Source: an uncultured Bryobacterales bacterium
GTDB taxonomy: Bacteria; Acidobacteriota; Terriglobia; Bryobacterales; Bryobacteraceae
Direction: 5' to 3'
Length of the DNA stretch: 17,443 nt
Assembly (NCBI GenBank): GCA_937859895.1
Contig: CALMAV010000305.1
Span: forward strand, 1 to 17,443
Position numbers and translations under genes: made by a program. Every line of letters starts with the position of its first letter. Position 1 is the stretch's first letter. Positions 14,043 to 17,443 of the stretch are shown one piece after another. The notes under the pieces are model-generated. The model saw nothing but the letters and a program-made list of their open reading frames with translations, did no database searches and had not been told where the DNA came from.

Positions 14043-14071
14043 TTGCACCTAAGCCTTAGCGGTGGTTTAAT
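14043..14071 (+). promoter_or_regulatory. Candidate sigma-70 promoter for rimP-nusA-infB
   Basis: TTGCAC at 14043-14048 and TTTAAT at 14066-14071 are separated by 17 bp, the preferred sigma-70 spacing. The -10 matches 5 of 6 consensus bases and the -35 matches 3 of 6. Transcription would begin near 14078, just before the leader hairpin. Confidence 0.45.
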
Positions 14072-14095
14072 AAGAGAGAAGGGCGAAGGAAAGCG

Positions 14096-14117
14096 GTGGG
14101 CGAAAGCCCACTTTTTT
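14096..14117 (+). terminator. Intrinsic terminator/attenuator in the rimP leader
   Basis: GTGGGC (14096-14101) pairs perfectly with GCCCAC (14106-14111) across a GAAA tetraloop and is followed directly by six T residues (14112-14117). It ends 18 nt before the rimP ATG and lies downstream of the candidate promoter. It may end PepSY transcripts, but its position fits an attenuator acting on the translation-factor operon. Confidence 0.8.
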
Positions 14118-14135
14118 ATTGCTCGGGACACGAAA

Positions 14136-14612
14136 ATGCCGTTGGCTGCAAATAAGGAGCTGGAAGCAAAGCTCACAGAACTGGGCGAGGAGGCTGCTCG
14201 TGAGACCGGGATCGAGATCGCCGAAGTCCAGGTGCGCGGGGTCGGGAAGGGACGGCTGGTTCGTGTCTATATTTACAAACCGGAAGGCGTGACACACGGC
14301 GATTGCGAGACAATTTCGCAACGGCTGGGCGGCATTCTGGATGAGCGCGACACCTTGATTGAGGAAGGGTACACGTTGGAAGTCAGCTCGCTGGGTGTGG
14401 AACGAGCGTTAACCAAGCCGCGTGACTTCGAGCGGGTGATCGGCCAAAAGGTGCTGGTCTCGACGCGCGAACCGCAAGATGGAGTGCGGCAGTTTGAAGG
14501 CAAGCTGCTGGAGCTCCATAACGGCATTCTGCAGATTGAAGTAGCCGATGGCCAGCCAATCCGCATTCCGCTTGAACAAGTTCAAAAAGCAAAGCTCCGG
14601 TTCGACTGGTAG
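14136..14612 (+). CDS. rimP: Ribosome maturation factor RimP
   Basis: RimP assists late assembly of the 30S subunit. The 158-residue product begins MPLAANKELEAKLTELGEEA and has the N-terminal alpha/beta domain with GIEIAEVQVRGVGKGRLVRVYIYKPEGVTHGDCETISQRLGGILDE. The family signature YTLEVSSLGVERALTKPRDFERVIGQKV lies at about 82-109. The C-terminal SH3-like domain ends with QIEVADGQPIRIPLEQVQKAKLRF. Length is standard. The ATG at 14136 is preferred to the longer frame from 14043, which would translate through the leader hairpin. GGGA about 7 nt upstream is a weak Shine-Dalgarno. nusA follows 65 bp downstream in the conserved rimP-nusA-infB order. Confidence 0.95.
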   Translation: MPLAANKELEAKLTELGEEAARETGIEIAEVQVRGVGKGRLVRVYIYKPEGVTHGDCETISQRLGGILDERDTLIEEGYTLEVSSLGVERALTKPRDFERVIGQKVLVSTREPQDGVRQFEGKLLELHNGILQIEVADGQPIRIPLEQVQKAKLRFDW

Positions 14613-14677
14613 CGCTCCCGCTGCCAATTTCCGTTATCCCCTGACATTTATTGAGCATTATTTGAGAGGTTGTAGAC

Positions 14678-16258
14678 GTGGCTTCTATCTATCAGTCCAT
14701 TGAAATATTGAGCAAAGAGAAGGGCATTGACCCGCAGATTGTTCTAGACGCGGTAAAAGACGCGATGCTGGCCGCTGCGCGTAAGCACTTCAAGAGCCAG
14801 GAAGAATTAGTAGCTGACTTCGATGAAGCCACCGGCAACATTCAGATCTATAGTTTGAAGCAGGTTGTGGAGGCAGTAGAAGATCCGTATCGGCAGATTA
14901 CGTTGTCGGCTGCTCGCAAGCTGAATAAGGAGGCTGCCATTGGAAGCGAAGTACGGGAGCCAAAGCCGACCGATTCGCTGGGGCGGATCTCTGCGCAGAC
15001 AGCCAAGCAAGTAATCCTGCAAAAGGTGCGCGAAGCTGAGCGCGACAGTGTCTTTTCTGAGTTTCAGGGGCGTTATGGCGAGCTGGTGAACTGCGCCGTG
15101 AAGCGCATTGAAGGCTTGGACTATATCGTTGACATGGGCAAAACTGAGGCAAGGCTGCCCAAGAAGGAGCAGTCGCGCGTGGAGAGCTTCGGCGTCGGCG
15201 ATCGGGTGCGCTGCGTGATCAAGGGAGTAGACAAGAGCGGCAAGAACTCGGGCGTGATGGTATCGCGCGCGGCGCCTGAGTTGGTCATGCGACTGTTTGA
15301 GCAGGAAGTTCCTGAGATCTACGACAACACGGTTGCCATTAAGGCGTGTGCGCGGGAAGCGGGCGAACGGACCAAAATTGCTGTGTTCAGCCGGGATCGG
15401 GACGTGGACAGCGTTGGCGCGTGCGTGGGCATGAAGGGCATGCGGGTGCAGTCCATCATCCGCGAGTTGCGCGGCGAGAAGATCGATATTATCGAGTACT
15501 CGGAGGACCCGGTTCAATATGTGACGAAGGCGCTGAGCCCAGCTAAGATCTCTCGCGTTACCATTGTGGACCCGGCCGACAAGCACATGGAAGTGGTTGT
15601 AGACGACCTGCAACTGTCGCTGGCCATTGGTAAGCGCGGGCAGAATGTACGGCTGGCGGCGAAACTGCTGGGCTGGAAGATCGACATTAAGAGCGAAGAA
15701 GAGAAGCGGCGGGAGATGGAGGTACGAATGGCGGACATGGTGATTTCGGGCGCGCCTGTATCGGTTTTGATTGACCACGGGCTGGATGAATCGGTAGTGG
15801 AGAAGCTGGTGGCAGCCGATATCGGCACGGTGGAGCGGCTGGGCGCAATGACGCCGGAGCAGCTGGAAGCCATCCCGCAGATCGATGAAGCGATTGTTGA
15901 GCAGATCCGCTCATCGGTGGTATCCTTTTACGGCCAGTACGACGAAGACCAGGAGGCGGCACCGGCAGATGCAGCTAGTGTCGAAAGGGTTGTTGATGCA
16001 TCTTCTTCAGGGGTCAGTGAATCTACTGGTATGGGCGAGCATGCTGACGCTTTCGAGAGTATCGAGACGGGCAACCTGCAGCACGATATAGCTCGCCACG
16101 AACAAGCGCCCATATCGGAGTTGGATGGATATGAGGTGATTGATCTTGGCCGAGTAGAGGGTTTGTCTTCGGCACCGTCCAGCCTTCGTCACCTTGTACA
16201 ACCTGATGCCTCCGCCGATGCGGCTGAATCTGGTAACATCGGTACGCTGGACGAATAG
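14678..16258 (+). CDS. nusA: Transcription termination/antitermination factor NusA
   Basis: NusA binds RNA polymerase and nascent RNA and tunes pausing, termination and antitermination. The 526-residue product has the N-terminal polymerase-binding domain (1-130), the S1 domain (about 132-198, GELVNCAVKRIEG to SGVMVSRAAP), KH1 (about 215-280, with GACVGMKGMRVQSIIRELRGEKIDI) and KH2 (about 285-345, with LAIGKRGQNVRLAAKLLGWKIDI). A helix-hairpin-helix-like segment (about 362-415, LIDHGLDESVVEKLVAADIG) follows. The last 105 residues are an acidic, low-complexity tail that I cannot assign to a known domain. The start is GTG 14678, with GAGAGGT at good spacing. infB follows by 45 bp. Confidence 0.97.
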   Translation: MASIYQSIEILSKEKGIDPQIVLDAVKDAMLAAARKHFKSQEELVADFDEATGNIQIYSLKQVVEAVEDPYRQITLSAARKLNKEAAIGSEVREPKPTDSLGRISAQTAKQVILQKVREAERDSVFSEFQGRYGELVNCAVKRIEGLDYIVDMGKTEARLPKKEQSRVESFGVGDRVRCVIKGVDKSGKNSGVMVSRAAPELVMRLFEQEVPEIYDNTVAIKACAREAGERTKIAVFSRDRDVDSVGACVGMKGMRVQSIIRELRGEKIDIIEYSEDPVQYVTKALSPAKISRVTIVDPADKHMEVVVDDLQLSLAIGKRGQNVRLAAKLLGWKIDIKSEEEKRREMEVRMADMVISGAPVSVLIDHGLDESVVEKLVAADIGTVERLGAMTPEQLEAIPQIDEAIVEQIRSSVVSFYGQYDEDQEAAPADAASVERVVDASSSGVSESTGMGEHADAFESIETGNLQHDIARHEQAPISELDGYEVIDLGRVEGLSSAPSSLRHLVQPDASADAAESGNIGTLDE

Positions 16259-16303
16259 TCCCAACTTTATGGCGGTTGAAGGAGTTGTATAGCAGTCTCT
16301 TCT

Positions 16304-17443
16304 ATGAAGAAAATTAGGATAAATGAGCTGGCCAGGAAATTAGAAGTGAAGCCGGGCGTGATACTTGACCTGCTACCCGAGTTAGGGGTACAGGAGAAGA
16401 AGACGCACTCCAGCTCAGTCGACGAAGAGATTGCTGTAGTTCTGCGGGAACGATTGGCAGAAGCCGGGGCACTTGGGAGCTATCGGGAGGGTGTCAACGG
16501 GTACTCCCAGGATGACGAGGACATGGCGGACGAAGCATCGTCGACCGAACAAACGGCCAGTGAGACTGCAGCCCAAACCGCTGAGCGAAGCCGGGAGACA
16601 GCTACGGCCGTAGCAGAACTGCCGCGTGACCAACAGCCAGACGCCCCGCGAGCTGCCGAACCAAGTCGTACGGCAGAACAGCTGAGAGAGCGACCTGAGG
16701 GTGGGGTGAAACCTGGTCAGAACGGAACAGTGCATACGCCCACGGCTAAGGCTGCGGGCGCTGAAACGAGCGCTGCCCCTTCAGTAACCCCTTCACTGCC
16801 GCGATTTCCGCTGCGGAATTCTGAAAGTTCTGCCCCTCCTTCGACGCCGATTCCGCCACGCCGCATTGTTCCACCGCTTGCTTCGCCGAGTGCCCGGTTA
16901 GGGGATAAGAGCGCCCCAATTGCGGCGCCTTCTGCTTCTGCGTTGCCCGTTGCGCCGGGACGACCGGCTGCCGGTTCTGAAACCGAGCGTGTAACACCCC
17001 GTATTCCCCTGCGACCGCCCTTGGGCCTTGGGAGCATGCTGCATCCGCCGTTAGCACCGGCTTCAGTTCCTGCGGCACCGGTTTCAACGCCTGTACCGAC
17101 CCAGCCCGTCACTCCTACGGCCTCAGCTTCTCCGGCACTTGTAACGACTCCTTCGCCAACTCCGGGAACGCCGGCTGCAGCACCGGCATCCACATCTACT
17201 GTTTTTGTCGGCCCAGCAACTCCGGCCGCGCGAGAGACGCTCGTAAGCCGACCAATCCCAGCCAGCGTGCCTCCTCCGAGCTCGCCAACGCCGGGCGCGC
17301 CCAGCATCCAGAGCGCCGCTCCTGCACAGAGTATCCCTCCAGCGACGACTCCTGCCTCACCCAGTATTCCGACGGTCAGCACGCCAGGCAGTTCAAGCAG
17401 CCCCGCAGCAAGCAGTTTCGCTCCAGCCACTCCTGCGCCGGGT
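16304..17443 (+). CDS. infB: Translation initiation factor IF-2, N-terminal part (truncated by window edge)
   Basis: IF-2 is the GTPase that places initiator tRNA on the ribosome. The visible 380 codons start MKKIRINELARKLEVKPGVI, an IF2_N domain (about 1-50). They then run as an open frame into a long Pro/Ala/Ser/Thr-rich linker (about 75-380, with repeated PPR, PSTP, APA and TPA motifs) to the window end. The G domain (GHVDHGKT) and later domains lie beyond 17443. Long disordered linkers before the GTPase core are known in several phyla, including acidobacteria. The ATG at 16304 follows nusA by 45 bp. A strong GAAGGAG at 16278-16284 lies 19 nt upstream, which is long, so the RBS geometry is unusual. 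The position after nusA and the conserved first domain make the call secure. Confidence 0.95.
   Translation, partial: MKKIRINELARKLEVKPGVILDLLPELGVQEKKTHSSSVDEEIAVVLRERLAEAGALGSYREGVNGYSQDDEDMADEASSTEQTASETAAQTAERSRETATAVAELPRDQQPDAPRAAEPSRTAEQLRERPEGGVKPGQNGTVHTPTAKAAGAETSAAPSVTPSLPRFPLRNSESSAPPSTPIPPRRIVPPLASPSARLGDKSAPIAAPSASALPVAPGRPAAGSETERVTPRIPLRPPLGLGSMLHPPLAPASVPAAPVSTPVPTQPVTPTASASPALVTTPSPTPGTPAAAPASTSTVFVGPATPAARETLVSRPIPASVPPPSSPTPGAPSIQSAAPAQSIPPATTPASPSIPTVSTPGSSSSPAASSFAPATPAPG

Noticed and set aside
14807..15778. A 323-residue open frame antisense to nusA
   Set aside because: It mirrors the codon structure of nusA, is rich in His, Arg and Leu as expected from an antisense shadow, and has no family motif or plausible start signal.
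16717..17430. A 237-residue Gly/Ala-rich frame antisense to infB
   Set aside because: It is the reverse complement of the Pro/Ala/Thr-rich IF-2 linker; the composition explains its length.

Overview
The window looks like a chromosomal segment of a soil-type acidobacterium. This is inferred from the gene set: a two-gene exosortase/EpsI unit, a secreted SpoIVB-type S55 protein paired with a beta-propeller protein, an OpgC-like acyltransferase, a stand-alone hrcA, and a rimP-nusA-infB cluster whose IF2 has a very long Pro/Ala/Thr/Ser linker. No 16S rRNA or tRNA is present, so the assignment is moderate. Base composition and codon use look uniform except around 8.5-8.9 kb and 12.2-12.8 kb.

Layout. 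Positions 1-4894 (minus strand) hold three cell-surface or envelope genes read leftward: an S55 (SpoIVB-like) secreted protein, a secreted beta-propeller protein starting at a TTG that overlaps the S55 stop codon, and an FkbH-like HAD-IIIC protein cut by the window edge. Positions 4940-6495 (plus) hold exosortase and EpsI with an ATGA overlap, the machinery that sorts PEP-CTERM-type proteins in exopolysaccharide producers. Then come a CDGSH iron-sulfur protein and an OpgC-like membrane acyltransferase, whose 3' end overlaps the convergent hpt gene. Positions 7907-9764 (minus) read from a secreted coiled-coil/peptidase-like gene through a small inserted element into hpt. Positions 9884-11412 (plus) hold rsfS and hrcA. 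Positions 11415-12235 (minus) hold an ECF sigma factor and a small two-helix membrane protein, coupled by ATGA. Positions 12236-12773 hold no intact gene but contain a decayed reading frame. A DUF2383/PA2169-type four-helix protein (minus) diverges from a PepSY-type membrane protein (plus). The window ends with rimP, nusA and the 5' part of infB.

The most unusual stretch is 8487-8933. A GxxExxY-family (PD-(D/E)XK-like) gene is enclosed by 33-bp imperfect inverted repeats and sits 16 bp upstream of hpt, inside a co-directional gene string. One repeat arm supplies the stop codon of the upstream peptidase-like gene and the start codon of the GxxExxY gene. The GxxExxY gene carries an exact 14-bp tandem duplication; removing one copy restores a 126-codon frame with a normal family C-terminus. 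This looks like a small non-autonomous mobile unit whose gene has recently been broken.

A second point is regulatory: a promoter-like pair, then a perfect hairpin plus six T residues, lies between the PepSY gene and rimP and ends only 18 nt before the rimP start. This suggests attenuation of the rimP-nusA-infB operon.
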